Below are positions 36,648-46,281 of a stretch of 64,000 nucleotides of DNA, piece by piece. The DNA lies in the NCBI RefSeq assembly GCF_022489035.1, contig NZ_JAKVTV010000001.1, positions 1,332,026-1,396,025 of the forward strand, in the 5' to 3' direction. Source of the DNA: Christiangramia lutea (GTDB taxonomy: Bacteria > Bacteroidota > Bacteroidia > Flavobacteriales > Flavobacteriaceae). The position numbers were made by a program, and so were the translations under genes. The notes below the pieces were generated by a model. It saw only the letters and a list, made by a program, of their open reading frames with translations. It made no database searches and had not been told where the DNA came from. Every line of letters begins with the position of its first letter. Within the stretch, counting starts at the first letter, position 1.

Positions 36648-37635
36648 TAAAATAGAAAACAGTAAAATCCTGGTAACCGGAGGAGCAGGTTTCATTGGAT
36701 CGTATGTTGTGGAAGAGTTACTTCAGAGGAAGCCTGAAAAGGTAGTAATTATCGATAATCTAATTAGGGGAAGTTTTGACAATATGAAATCGTTTATCGA
36801 TCATCCTTTGGTTGAATTTATCGAAGGGGATATTCGAAACCGTGACTTGCTGGAAAAATATATATCTGTTTCAGATTATGTTTTTCATATGGCTGCTCTA
36901 AGAATTAACTCCTGTGCTGCAGATCCTAAGGAGGGGTTTGAAGTAATGCTGAAAGCCACCTTTCATTTAGCTGAACTATGCGTCAAATATAATGTCCAAA
37001 AGGTTATCTATAGTTCGAGTGCTTCGGTTTACGGGCTGGCTCAAAACTTTCCAACTCCAGAATCTGATAATCCTTATAATAACCAGACCTTCTACGGAGG
37101 TGCAAAATTATGGGGAGAACAATTGTTTCGCAGTTATAAATTCATGTATGGGCTGGATTATGTGGCACTACGATATTTCAATGTTTACGGCGTACGAATG
37201 GATACCGATGGGAAATATACGGAGGTAATGATCCGCTGGCTGGATTGCATAAGGGATGGAAAGCCTCCCCTCATCTTTGGAGATGGCAGTGATACTATGG
37301 ATTTCGTTTATGTAAAGGATGTGGCCAAGGCAAATATTGCTGCCCTGGTTTCAAATGTTTCTGATGAAACTTTCAACGTAGGTAATTGCGAAGAAACCAG
37401 TCTCATAGAATTGCTACACACATTGCTAAAGGTGAATAATTCCTCCCTTAAACCTGAATTCAGGGAAGCAAATTCTATAAATCCGGTAAGTAGAAGGCTT
37501 GCAGATATTTCAGCAGCAAAGACCAAGCTTAATTTTGAACCTAGTATCTCTCTTGAAGAGGGCCTTTCCGAATTAAGCCAATGGTATTTTAAAAAAAATG
37601 ATCAAAAAAAACTGAACCATGATTCCTATCGCTAA
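36640..37635 (+). CDS. NAD-dependent sugar epimerase/dehydratase (extended SDR)
   Basis: 331 residues. NAD motif [15 protein letters not shown], active-site block VIYSSSASVYGLAQ, catalytic pair Y152/K156 in FYGGAKLWGEQ. The family includes UDP-glucose 4-epimerase, UDP-glucuronate 4-epimerase and 4,6-dehydratases. The NSCAADPKEGFEV and LRYFNVYGVRMD stretches are general to this group, so I cannot name the substrate. It overlaps the preceding flippase-like gene by 8 bases and the following aminotransferase by 17, suggesting that its product is the aminotransferase's substrate or part of the same sugar pathway. Confidence 0.85.
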   Translation: MDNKIENSKILVTGGAGFIGSYVVEELLQRKPEKVVIIDNLIRGSFDNMKSFIDHPLVEFIEGDIRNRDLLEKYISVSDYVFHMAALRINSCAADPKEGFEVMLKATFHLAELCVKYNVQKVIYSSSASVYGLAQNFPTPESDNPYNNQTFYGGAKLWGEQLFRSYKFMYGLDYVALRYFNVYGVRMDTDGKYTEVMIRWLDCIRDGKPPLIFGDGSDTMDFVYVKDVAKANIAALVSNVSDETFNVGNCEETSLIELLHTLLKVNNSSLKPEFREANSINPVSRRLADISAAKTKLNFEPSISLEEGLSELSQWYFKKNDQKKLNHDSYR

Positions 37636-38761
37636 ACCATATTTAATTGAAGATGATGCATTGGCTGCCTATCATACCATCCTTTCTGGATGGATAACCC
37701 AGGGTCCAAGAGTTCAGGAGTTTGAGGAGAAATTTGCGGAATATACAGGAGCTAAATACGCTGTAGCTGTTTCAAATTGTACTACCGCTTTGCATCTTTC
37801 CATGATCGTTGCCGGGATTGGTCCAGGAGATGAGGTCATCTGCCCGTCAATGAGCTATATTGCTACGGCTAATTCCATAAAATATGTTGGTGCAAATCCT
37901 GTTTTCGCGGAAGTAAATGAATTTTATAACCTGGATCCGGCCGATGTTGAAAAAAGGATCAATCATAAAACCAAAGCTATCTTACTGGTGCATCAAATAG
38001 GGATGCCGGCTGATATAGATGCTTTTACTGATTTATGTTCAAAGTATAATCTAAAACTGATCGAAGATGCGGCCTGCGCTGCCGGTTCAGTGTATAAAGA
38101 TAAAAGAATAGGTTCTCACTCAGAGTTGGTTTGCTTTTCTTTTCACCCACGAAAGATCATTTCTACAGGTGATGGCGGTATGATAACCACGAATAGAGAA
38201 GATTACTATAGCAGGCTGAAATTATTAAGACAACATGGAATGTCTGTGAACGATCGCATCAGGCATAGTTCAGATAAAGTGATATTCGAAGATCATATCG
38301 AGATTGGATATAATTACAGAATGACCGATATACAGGCTTCGGTAGGTATAAAACAATTGGAAAAGCTGGACTGGATAGTAGACCAGAGGAGAATTATCGC
38401 CATGGCTTATCATGAAGGTTTAAAAGATATTCAAAGTATAACTCTACCGCATGAAGAGGAGGGCTATTTCAGCAATTATCAGTCTTACAGCATCTATTTG
38501 AAAGAAGATTTTCCAATCTACAGAAATGAACTGATGCAAAAATTACTGGAGAAGGGCATCGCGACCCGTAGAGGAATCATGAACGCTCATAGGGAAACTG
38601 CATATAAATTATTAACACGAAAAGTTAAGCTTCCGCGGTCAGAGGATCTTCAGGACAGGTCAATTTTACTGCCGCTTTATGTCCCGATGTCACCCCAGGA
38701 AATTGACTTTATCATTGGAACCTTAAAGGGTCTTATTGAATCTAATGTCATTCATTATTAA
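37619..38761 (+). CDS. Second DegT-family PLP aminotransferase (perosamine/PseC/PglE-like)
   Basis: 380 residues. AVAVSNCTTALHLSMIVAGI at the cofactor phosphate region, LIEDAACAAGSVYKDKRIG with the cofactor Asp, and the PLP lysine K179 in FSFHPRKIISTGDGG. The HPRK-x-x-(S/T)-x-GDGG form is common in enzymes aminating 4-keto sugars (perosamine, PglE, PseC types), while the first aminotransferase has the PGKNLGACGEAG form of the 3-keto group. The locus thus probably makes two different amino sugars, or one diamino sugar. Confidence 0.87.
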   Translation: MIPIAKPYLIEDDALAAYHTILSGWITQGPRVQEFEEKFAEYTGAKYAVAVSNCTTALHLSMIVAGIGPGDEVICPSMSYIATANSIKYVGANPVFAEVNEFYNLDPADVEKRINHKTKAILLVHQIGMPADIDAFTDLCSKYNLKLIEDAACAAGSVYKDKRIGSHSELVCFSFHPRKIISTGDGGMITTNREDYYSRLKLLRQHGMSVNDRIRHSSDKVIFEDHIEIGYNYRMTDIQASVGIKQLEKLDWIVDQRRIIAMAYHEGLKDIQSITLPHEEEGYFSNYQSYSIYLKEDFPIYRNELMQKLLEKGIATRRGIMNAHRETAYKLLTRKVKLPRSEDLQDRSILLPLYVPMSPQEIDFIIGTLKGLIESNVIHY

Positions 38762-38800
38762 AATTTCAGAATGAGATTCATGAAAAATTGAAATTAACCT

Positions 38801-40117
38801 GTGATGAAGGCATTTCTGATGCAAATTTTTACCGGCTTTAAGATCAATAATCCTATGGAATGGGGAAGATTGATTGCAATTACCGGTTCCACTCAGGCCC
38901 TTATTCAAATTATTGGTTTTGCAAGTGGAATTCTATTAGTTAGGTTCCTGCCTACTAATGAATATGCATTATATACCCTGGCCACAGCAATTTATTCCAA
39001 TATGGTAATACTTGCAGATAGTGGGATAAAAACGAGCGTCCTGGCCCAGGGAGGAAAAGTATGGCAAAACAGGGAAAAGCTGGGGAAGGTTATTGCCACA
39101 GGTTTCCAGTTAAGAAGAATTTTTGCGATAGGGAGTATAATTATCTCCGGACCAATTATGCTTTATCTCCTGCATCATCACGGGGCAAGCTGGTGGATGG
39201 CGATTGCGATTACCTTTGCCATTATTCCGGCATTCTATGCTACGTTATCTGGGACCTTATATGAAATCGTCCCGAAATTACATCAGAGCATTCCAAAACT
39301 GCAAAGAATACAGGTTATCGCAAGTACGATAAGGGCAGGTATAATTTTAGTTCTACTTTATTTTTTCCCTTATACATTCCTGGCACTGCTTGCTTACGGG
39401 ATATCACAGGTCTGGGCGAATAGAAAGCTGAATAAACTTGCAAATGAATTTATAGAAGTTACCAAAAGAGCGAGTTCAGCGGTACGCAGCGAAATTTTGA
39501 AAATGGTAAAAAGACTCATGCCGGAGTCAGTTTATTTATGTATTTCAGGACAGATAACAGTTTGGCTTATCTCAATTTTCGGATCTACGGCAGCGGTGGC
39601 ACAAGTAGGTGCCCTGGGACGTTTGGCAATGGTTCTTAGCTTTTTTGGAGTTATGTTCGGAGCTTTGATCTCACCACGATTTTCCAGACTGGTAAAGAAT
39701 AAGGAGTTGATCTTTAAACGATTCGTTCAGATACAGGTAGGATTAGTCATTTTGGGCTTTTTAGTAGTTGGAGTAACCTGGGTTTTTGCATCTGAAATGT
39801 TATGGGTGCTGGGAGAAGCCTATGCAAATCTGGAATTTGAGATCATTCTTCTGATGATTGGAAATTTTATTGGCCTTTTTGCGGTATCTAATTTCTATCT
39901 GTGCACGAGCAGAGGCTGGGTTATAAACCCCTTGATTTCGATTCCGGTGAGCGTAGTAGCCATCGTTTTAGGAGCAATTTTATTCGATGTTTCCAGCCTG
40001 ATGGGAATTTTTGTCTTTAACATATTTATAAATATGGTGATGATGATCATGCATGTCTCTTATGGGTTCCTTAAGATCCATAACATCGATAAAACTCCAG
40101 ATCTGAAAAGCCTCTAA
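38801..40117 (+). CDS. Wzx-type polysaccharide flippase (MOP superfamily)
   Basis: 438 residues, about 12 membrane helices, no signal peptide. The N-terminal helix region IIGFASGILLVRFLPTNEYA, with a small polar spot in the first helix, is typical of Wzx/MOP exporters. Its job would be to flip undecaprenyl-pyrophosphate-linked repeat units to the periplasm for the polymerase at 44627-45979. Gene order fits: sugar synthesis before it, glycosyltransferases and polymerase after it. Confidence 0.82.
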   Translation: MMKAFLMQIFTGFKINNPMEWGRLIAITGSTQALIQIIGFASGILLVRFLPTNEYALYTLATAIYSNMVILADSGIKTSVLAQGGKVWQNREKLGKVIATGFQLRRIFAIGSIIISGPIMLYLLHHHGASWWMAIAITFAIIPAFYATLSGTLYEIVPKLHQSIPKLQRIQVIASTIRAGIILVLLYFFPYTFLALLAYGISQVWANRKLNKLANEFIEVTKRASSAVRSEILKMVKRLMPESVYLCISGQITVWLISIFGSTAAVAQVGALGRLAMVLSFFGVMFGALISPRFSRLVKNKELIFKRFVQIQVGLVILGFLVVGVTWVFASEMLWVLGEAYANLEFEIILLMIGNFIGLFAVSNFYLCTSRGWVINPLISIPVSVVAIVLGAILFDVSSLMGIFVFNIFINMVMMIMHVSYGFLKIHNIDKTPDLKSL

Positions 40118-40159
40118 ATTCAGCTTATCAAGACCATCGCCCGTTTTCATTTTTGAGTT

Positions 40160-41314
40160 ATGAAAGTTTGTATAGTATGTAGTTGTCTGGAACCAGGCCG
40201 ACACGGAATTGGGGATTATACTCGAAAACTTGCCGAAGAACTCTGGCAAAGAGGAATGCAAATTTCAATTATCGCTCTCGCCGATCCTTATGTTGATTGC
40301 GCCATGAATGGAGAGGAAAAAAAGCAACTTGAAATACCTGTACTTCGACTTCCAGCAAGCTGGAGTGTGGAGAAAAGAATAGATAAAGCCAAACCATGGC
40401 TTGATAATTTCGATCCAGACTGGATAAGTTTTCAATCATGTCTGTTTTCTTTCAGCAGTAAAGGACTACCGCTTAATTTGAGGTCACTATTAAAACAAAT
40501 TTCAGGAGATAGGTTGTGGCACATTATGTTTCATGAATTATGGCTGGGTGAATCTGCAAATGATCCAATAAAACATAAGGTTCTGGGAATACTGCAAAAA
40601 AGGCTGGTAAAGAGGTTGGTTCTTGATCTAAAACCAAAAAGAATTTTCACCAGCAATAAATTCTACCAGAGTTGTCTTTCTAAAATTGGTGTAGAAGCGA
40701 GAATTGTACCACTTTTCAGCAATATTCCGGAGGGAAATCCCAGAGGGAACAATTTGTTTAATCGGCTTCCTGGTGAAGTGCTGGCCAATAGAAAGGATTA
40801 TATGATCGCAACTTTTTTTGGTAGTATGTATTTCTCTGATGAGTTAATTTCCAAAGTTTTGAAGTTAAGAAAAATGGTGCGAGAGGAGAATATGAAAATT
40901 TTAATAACCCACCTGGGCAGGGAAGAAAAAGTTAAGGAGAATTTTGAAATCTGGCACAGGGAATTTGGTCTAGAAACTTTTTGCCTGGGAGAATGCAAGG
41001 TTCAGGAAGTAGGAGATTATTTTCAGCAGGTTGACCTGGGACTTAGCACTTACCCAAAGATCCTTTTCGAAAAAAGCGGAAGTATTGCCGCCATGAAAAA
41101 TAATGGTTTACCGGTACTTCTTTTAAGGGAAAGTTTTGAGAAAGATCCCAGGAATTTCAAATGGATTAAGGAAATAGATGAACTTTCTGAATTAGGTGAT
41201 TTTTTGAACAAAGCAAAACATATTGCTTCCGATTATGATGAAAAGGAATGCATTGATGATTATTTCGAAATGTTCACAGAGGAGAAATATAAAATGTCCT
41301 GGATATGGAATTAG
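40160..41314 (+). CDS. Glycosyltransferase, GT-B fold
   Basis: 384 residues. The N-terminus CSCLEPGRHGIGDYTRKLAE is the usual opening of a GT4-like GT-B enzyme, with the glycine-rich nucleotide-sugar entry. The C-terminal half carries FEKSGSIAAMKNNGLPVLLL, a shortened version of the GT4 acidic/glycine region, so it is a divergent member and lacks the standard EGFGL motif. It probably adds one sugar of the repeat unit on the inner face of the membrane. The end overlaps the next gene by 10 bases. Confidence 0.7.
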   Translation: MKVCIVCSCLEPGRHGIGDYTRKLAEELWQRGMQISIIALADPYVDCAMNGEEKKQLEIPVLRLPASWSVEKRIDKAKPWLDNFDPDWISFQSCLFSFSSKGLPLNLRSLLKQISGDRLWHIMFHELWLGESANDPIKHKVLGILQKRLVKRLVLDLKPKRIFTSNKFYQSCLSKIGVEARIVPLFSNIPEGNPRGNNLFNRLPGEVLANRKDYMIATFFGSMYFSDELISKVLKLRKMVREENMKILITHLGREEKVKENFEIWHREFGLETFCLGECKVQEVGDYFQQVDLGLSTYPKILFEKSGSIAAMKNNGLPVLLLRESFEKDPRNFKWIKEIDELSELGDFLNKAKHIASDYDEKECIDDYFEMFTEEKYKMSWIWN

Positions 41315-42210
41315 GAATTCTGGTGACAAATTATAATACATGGGAACTTACTTCCACTTGTATAAGGAATTGTGTGAAATATGCCGATTCAGCTATAGAT
41401 CAATTCGTGGTTGTAGATGATAATTCTACTGAAAAGTTTGAAAATCATTTTGATGAAATTGAGCTTATTCAGAACAAAAGAAATTTAGGCCTTATCAGGT
41501 CACTCAATAAAGGTCTCAACCAGATAGAGACAGATCTTATCCTTATACTTGATTCAGATGCATGGCCTTTGGAGAATTACATTACACAGATAAAAAAGTT
41601 CTTTTCAGAAAATCCGGAAGTTGGGATTGCCACCTTTCAAACCGAAAATGCTAAAGGTAAACCCTCCCAGTCTTTCGAAGCTGAACCAGGCGCATTGAGC
41701 CTGATTTTAGGACAGCAACTTTACCGGATCTATATCAAATACTTTATGAAGAACCCAGATGAGATCAATGTTTTTACCTGTGCAATGGTAATTAGAAGGA
41801 AGGTTCTGGATGAGATTGGTCTTTTTGATGAGAATTTTGACTGGCTGGAGCTTGATCATGACATATGTATGAGGGCTTCAAGAAAAGGCTGGAAGATCCA
41901 GGTTATGCCTCTTCGGGCATTTCACAAAGGTAGTGGGACACCGCAACAGGTAGGAAAACGTGTGGTAAGGTTTTATAAGAATAGGTGGTACCTGTTAAGA
42001 AAGTTCAGAAAAGTTAAGTTAGAGAATCTTACCGCAATTTTGATCAGTTTCAGACTAAGCATTGAATTATTATTGATTTGGAGTATTGGTCCTCTTTATT
42101 ACAAGGACAGATCTACAGTGCAAGATAAGGCTTACAGTAGGAGGAAAATGATCAGTTATTTCCTTTCAGATGAATGGAAAAACAAAGAACTGGAAAGCAG
42201 CTTTTTATAA
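41305..42210 (+). CDS. GT2-family glycosyltransferase
   Basis: 301 residues. GT-A fold: LGILVTNYNTWELTSTCIRN, then VVVDDNST, LNKGLNQIE and the DxD-like motif LILDSDAWPL. The EIGLFDENFDWLELDHDICM block is typical of rhamnosyltransferase-like GT2 proteins (WbbL-like), with the acidic residues of the acceptor side. A hydrophobic C-terminal part may be a membrane anchor. Sugar donor not known. Confidence 0.85.
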   Translation: MELGILVTNYNTWELTSTCIRNCVKYADSAIDQFVVVDDNSTEKFENHFDEIELIQNKRNLGLIRSLNKGLNQIETDLILILDSDAWPLENYITQIKKFFSENPEVGIATFQTENAKGKPSQSFEAEPGALSLILGQQLYRIYIKYFMKNPDEINVFTCAMVIRRKVLDEIGLFDENFDWLELDHDICMRASRKGWKIQVMPLRAFHKGSGTPQQVGKRVVRFYKNRWYLLRKFRKVKLENLTAILISFRLSIELLLIWSIGPLYYKDRSTVQDKAYSRRKMISYFLSDEWKNKELESSFL

Positions 42211-42215
42211 AGGGA

Positions 42216-43286
42216 ATGTTATTAAAAATCTTATTGATATCGCATAATTTTAGTCCGTTTGTTGGAGGAATAGAATCAATTTCGAAGGTATTCGCGCAGC
42301 ATTTCACTAACAAAGGACATAAGGTTCATTTGCTAACCTGGACCCGGGATAGTAGAAATGATACCGAAAATTATCCTTACAAAGTGGTTCGGGATCCTGG
42401 AATAAAAACATTATTTAAAGAGCATAACTGGGCCGATTTCGTTTTTGAAAATAACCCTTCTATAAGATTATCCTGGCCGGCAATATTTTATAGAAAACCT
42501 TCAATAATTTCTCTCCAAACCTGGGTAGCCCAGATTAATGGTAAAATGGAAATTCAGGATAAGCTGAAATTAAAATGGCTTAAAAGGGCTGATAAAGTGG
42601 TTGCCTGCAGTACAGCGATCCGGAAAAAATGTTTTTCGGAAGCCATGGTTATTCCAAATCCCTATCAGGAGAATAATTTTCAGGTGAAACCTTCAATAAT
42701 AAGAAATAAGGAATTCGTTTTCCTGGGTAGAATGGTTTCAGATAAGGGAGCAAGACTCGCTATAGAAGCCTTTCATAAGGTAGTACAGAATTTACTAGGA
42801 ACTTCAGGTCTGCGACTTACCATGATTGGTGAAGGACCAGAAAAGACTAAGCTAGAAAACCTTGCTTTAGAACTTAAATTAGAAAATAGCGTAAAATTTA
42901 AGGGTTGCCTGCAGGGAGAAGCACTTGTAGATGAACTTAACCAACATAGGTTTATACTGGTGCCATCTTTATGGGAAGAACCCTTTGGAATTGTAGCCCT
43001 GGAAGGTATGGCCTGTGGTTGTGTCCCTGTAGTTTCTGATGGTGGAGGTCTTCCCGATGCTATTGGAAAAGGTGGGCTTACCTTCAGAAGAGGAGATGTA
43101 GCAGAGCTCGCATCCTGTATGCTTAGAATATTACAGGATGAGCAATTAGAAAAAGAATTACGGGCCAGGGCAGCTGAACATCTATCCAGGCATAAAACTT
43201 CGGTAATAGCTCAAAGATACTTGCAGCTTATTGAAAACATATGCCAGAAAAAAGGTTTATCCAATATCCAGAAAGTGTCGATTTAG
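42216..43286 (+). CDS. GT4-family glycosyltransferase
   Basis: 356 residues from the ATG at 42216, preceded by an AAAGGGA ribosome site and directly behind the previous stop. A further in-frame ATG at 42174 lies inside the previous gene and would add a poor N-terminus. GT-B fold: LLISHNFSPFVGGIESISK, EFVFLGRMVSDKGARLAIEA and the C-terminal WEEPFGIVALEGMACGCVPV with the E-x7-E pair of GT4 enzymes. It should transfer a sugar during repeat-unit assembly. Confidence 0.88.
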   Translation: MLLKILLISHNFSPFVGGIESISKVFAQHFTNKGHKVHLLTWTRDSRNDTENYPYKVVRDPGIKTLFKEHNWADFVFENNPSIRLSWPAIFYRKPSIISLQTWVAQINGKMEIQDKLKLKWLKRADKVVACSTAIRKKCFSEAMVIPNPYQENNFQVKPSIIRNKEFVFLGRMVSDKGARLAIEAFHKVVQNLLGTSGLRLTMIGEGPEKTKLENLALELKLENSVKFKGCLQGEALVDELNQHRFILVPSLWEEPFGIVALEGMACGCVPVVSDGGGLPDAIGKGGLTFRRGDVAELASCMLRILQDEQLEKELRARAAEHLSRHKTSVIAQRYLQLIENICQKKGLSNIQKVSI

Positions 43287-43313
43287 CCCCCTTTTTTTAA
43301 AAACTGATTTTTA

Positions 43314-44567
43314 ATGAAAGTAATTCTTTCCCATCCAACTGGAAATGCATTTGTAAGAGCTGCCGCAAAGGGGTTTCTTGATGAAGATATGCTTTATAAT
43401 TTCAATACTGCTGTAGCATCATTTCCGGGAAGTCTCATTGATAAAATGGGGGGAATAAGACCATTTTCTGAAATTAGAAGAAGACGCTTTGATGCCAGAT
43501 TAAGACCGTTCACAAATCTTTGGCCGTGGAAGGAAGTAGGACGACTTACAGCAATGAGAATGGGTTTGAATTCACTGGTGAAACATGAAAACGGACTGTT
43601 CTGTGTGGATGCGGTTTATAAATATCAGGATAGAAATACTGCGAGACTTATAGATCGTAAAGGGGAAAAGGTAAATGCTGTTTATGCTTACGAAGACGGT
43701 GCAGTAGCATCTTTCGAAGCGGCAAAAAAACAAGGGCTTGAGTGTATTTACGATCTGCCTATAGGTTATTGGAGAGCAGCCAGGGATTTATTAGGAGAAG
43801 AAAGGAGATTAACACCGGAATGGGCCTCCACTATAAAAGGATTTGCAGATTCTGAAATGAAACTCGCAAGAAAGGATAAGGAAATAAGTATGGCAGACAG
43901 AATAATAGTAGCCAGTAAATTTACGGCCGATACCTTGAAATATTATCCAGACTCCCTACCTCCGGTAAAAGTGATTCCATATGCTTTTCCCAAAGTTGGA
44001 AAACCAAAGAGGTACAGGAAATTATTGAAAAACGAAGCTTTAAAATTACTATTCGTAGGTGGTTTATCCCAAAGAAAAGGGATTGCTTATCTCTTCAAGG
44101 CCGTTGAGGCTCTTGGAGAAAAGGTTGAACTCACTTTGGTAGGACAAAAGCCGGTTTCCAATTGCAAAGCTCTGAATACAGCGGTCAATTCGTATAGGTG
44201 GATTCCAACCTTATCACATGAAAAAGTCTTAAAAGTAATGCGGGAACATGATATACTTGTTTTTCCAAGTCTATTCGAAGGATTTGGCCTGGTGATTACA
44301 GAAGCGATGTCGCAGGGAACACCTGTAATTACTACTCAACGAACTGCAGGACCGGATTTGATAAATAATGATGAAAATGGCTGGATCGTCGAAGCCGGTT
44401 CTGACAAAGCATTGATTTCTAAGATCGAGGAAATTTATCAGAATCCTGAAATCATTGAAAGAGTTGGAAAGGCGGCGATGGAAACTGCCAGACAAAGAAC
44501 CTGGGAGACCTATGGAAAAGAATTAGCGAAGGCAGTTTCAGAGAATCATGAACATATTAATGCTTGA
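43314..44567 (+). CDS. GT4-family glycosyltransferase
   Basis: 417 residues. A GT-B enzyme with SHPTGNAFVRAAAKGFLDED at the start, ALKLLFVGGLSQRKGIAYLF in the middle and the E-x7-E region SLFEGFGLVITEAMSQGTPV near residue 325. It also contains a long alpha-helical insert (~70-200; RIIVASKFTADTLKYYP follows), common in GT4 proteins of marine Bacteroidota clusters. The last gene before the polymerase, it probably acts late in repeat-unit assembly. Donor and acceptor unknown. Confidence 0.88.
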   Translation: MKVILSHPTGNAFVRAAAKGFLDEDMLYNFNTAVASFPGSLIDKMGGIRPFSEIRRRRFDARLRPFTNLWPWKEVGRLTAMRMGLNSLVKHENGLFCVDAVYKYQDRNTARLIDRKGEKVNAVYAYEDGAVASFEAAKKQGLECIYDLPIGYWRAARDLLGEERRLTPEWASTIKGFADSEMKLARKDKEISMADRIIVASKFTADTLKYYPDSLPPVKVIPYAFPKVGKPKRYRKLLKNEALKLLFVGGLSQRKGIAYLFKAVEALGEKVELTLVGQKPVSNCKALNTAVNSYRWIPTLSHEKVLKVMREHDILVFPSLFEGFGLVITEAMSQGTPVITTQRTAGPDLINNDENGWIVEAGSDKALISKIEEIYQNPEIIERVGKAAMETARQRTWETYGKELAKAVSENHEHINA

Positions 44568-44626
44568 TCTGGTTTAAATATTTATAGAAATAAGAATCAC
44601 AAAGATTAGACTATTCAAAGAATTTC

Positions 44627-45979
44627 ATGATTTCAGATAGATTCGATATTGCTAGTACTGGGGAGAGGTTTTATCCAGATGAAAATGCAAATTCCCGTTG
44701 GAAATTAGAAAGCAGAAGCCTTGAAATTCATATTAAAAAATGTATCTGGTTATATTTCTGGCTTATCATTTTTGAAGGAGCATTAAGAAAATGGGTGCTG
44801 CCTGGGCTGGCCGAACCACTTTTAGTAATAAGAGATCCCCTGGCCATATGGATAATTTACAGATCTATTTTGGGTGGTTTATGGCAGCCGAACAGATATG
44901 TGATCTGGATGCTAGCCATAAGTATGATTTCTCTGGGAATTTCCTTGATCTTGGGCCATGGCAATATAGTTGTAGCCATCTATGGCTTGAGAATATTGAT
45001 CATACATTTTCCACTGATTTTTATCATCGGCCGAATCTTTAGCCAAGAGGATGTTTTAAAGCTAGGCAAAATAGTTCTTTGGTTAACTATTGGTATGACC
45101 ATCCTGGTTGGAATTCAGTTTTATAGTCCGCAGTCGGCTTGGGTGAATATTGGGGTAGGAGGAGACCTAAGAGGCTCTGGTTTTAGTGGCGCCGCTGGAT
45201 TTTACAGGGTACCGGGAACATTTTCTTTTACTAATGGACTCTCTTTATTTTATGGTTTTGCTGCAGCCTATATTTTCTACTTCTGGTCCTCCAAAGGAAC
45301 TTTGCGTTTAAACACCTGGCTTTTGATCTTTTCCAGTCTGGCCTTACTGGCAGCCGTGCCTTTGAGTATAAGCAGGGGAGTGCTTTTTGAGATTATTCTG
45401 TCGGCGCTCTTCCTTTTTGCGATCGTAGGAAAAGATCCCAGGACTATAAAATCTATAATCGCTGTTTGTATTGCCGGAATTGTGCTATTCTTTTCACTGG
45501 GGAATTTCAGTTTTTTTGAAACCGCTACAATGGCTTTTATGGAAAGATTTACTACCGCAAGTTCTGTGGAAGGCGGACTCGAAGGTACATTGATCGATAG
45601 ATTTCTGGGTGGTTTATATACAGCCGTAACAGATGCAAATGCATCATTCACAGGACTAGGATTGGGAATGGGAACCAATGCCGGAGCAAAATTAATGCTG
45701 GGGAATAGGGAGTTTTTGATCGCTGAAGGAGAGTGGGCAAGGTTGATCGGGGAAATGGGGTTCATTCTCGGAATACTTGCCATATTGATACGAGGAAGCC
45801 TGGTATTCGAATTACTCAGAAAGGCATGGAATGACATCAAATCTGGAAATAAATTACCATGGATGCTCATGAGTTTTGGAGCGGTGAATATCCTGCAGGG
45901 TCAGTGGGCACAGCCAACCGCACTCGGTTTTAGTACCCTAATAGGAGGACTTGTTATTGCTTCCTTCAAAGAAGAATAA
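44627..45979 (+). CDS. Wzy-type polymerase or O-antigen ligase family protein
   Basis: 450 residues with about eleven membrane helices and a large outer loop near residues 300-360 (TTASSVEGGLEGTLIDRFLG). The loop and the helix pattern around it match the O-antigen ligase/polymerase (Wzy_C-like) superfamily. It polymerises repeat units in the periplasm, or ligates the glycan to its carrier. With the Wzx gene ~4.5 kb upstream it marks a Wzx/Wzy-type locus. No ATG other than the one at 44627 fits the N-terminus, which has ~38 polar residues before the first helix. Confidence 0.78.
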   Translation: MISDRFDIASTGERFYPDENANSRWKLESRSLEIHIKKCIWLYFWLIIFEGALRKWVLPGLAEPLLVIRDPLAIWIIYRSILGGLWQPNRYVIWMLAISMISLGISLILGHGNIVVAIYGLRILIIHFPLIFIIGRIFSQEDVLKLGKIVLWLTIGMTILVGIQFYSPQSAWVNIGVGGDLRGSGFSGAAGFYRVPGTFSFTNGLSLFYGFAAAYIFYFWSSKGTLRLNTWLLIFSSLALLAAVPLSISRGVLFEIILSALFLFAIVGKDPRTIKSIIAVCIAGIVLFFSLGNFSFFETATMAFMERFTTASSVEGGLEGTLIDRFLGGLYTAVTDANASFTGLGLGMGTNAGAKLMLGNREFLIAEGEWARLIGEMGFILGILAILIRGSLVFELLRKAWNDIKSGNKLPWMLMSFGAVNILQGQWAQPTALGFSTLIGGLVIASFKEE

Positions 45980-46281
45980 AACCTTTTTATGCTACGAGAC
46001 CTTGATATAGAGATCTCAAATTACACATTGGATTATTAAATTCTATAAAAGAATATGAATTTCAAAGTTTAAGCCGGCGCAGATTCATAATTCTACCTTC
46101 TCTTAGGGTAACCAATTTAAATGGACTAATTCGAAGGTGCGAATTGTGAGTTTACTTCCAATTGCCTCAGATGCTGGGGGGCTTCCTGGGGCATTTGGTT
46201 GGGCCGGTTTGAACTTTACTATTCGAAATTTAACCTTTATTCTGAAGATCAACCAATAAATCTGTCATCTTATTTTTCATC
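45980..46281 (+). other. 302-base gap inside the polysaccharide locus
   Basis: The only gap of this size inside the glycosyltransferase run. No ORF, clear terminator or TAnnTTTG element is visible. It may hold an internal promoter or the wreck of a lost gene. Confidence 0.4.

Noticed and set aside
45277..45870. 197-codon minus-strand ORF opposite the polymerase gene.
   Set aside because: Shadow of a membrane protein gene. The plus strand has regular helices and fits the operon, and the minus translation shows no family.
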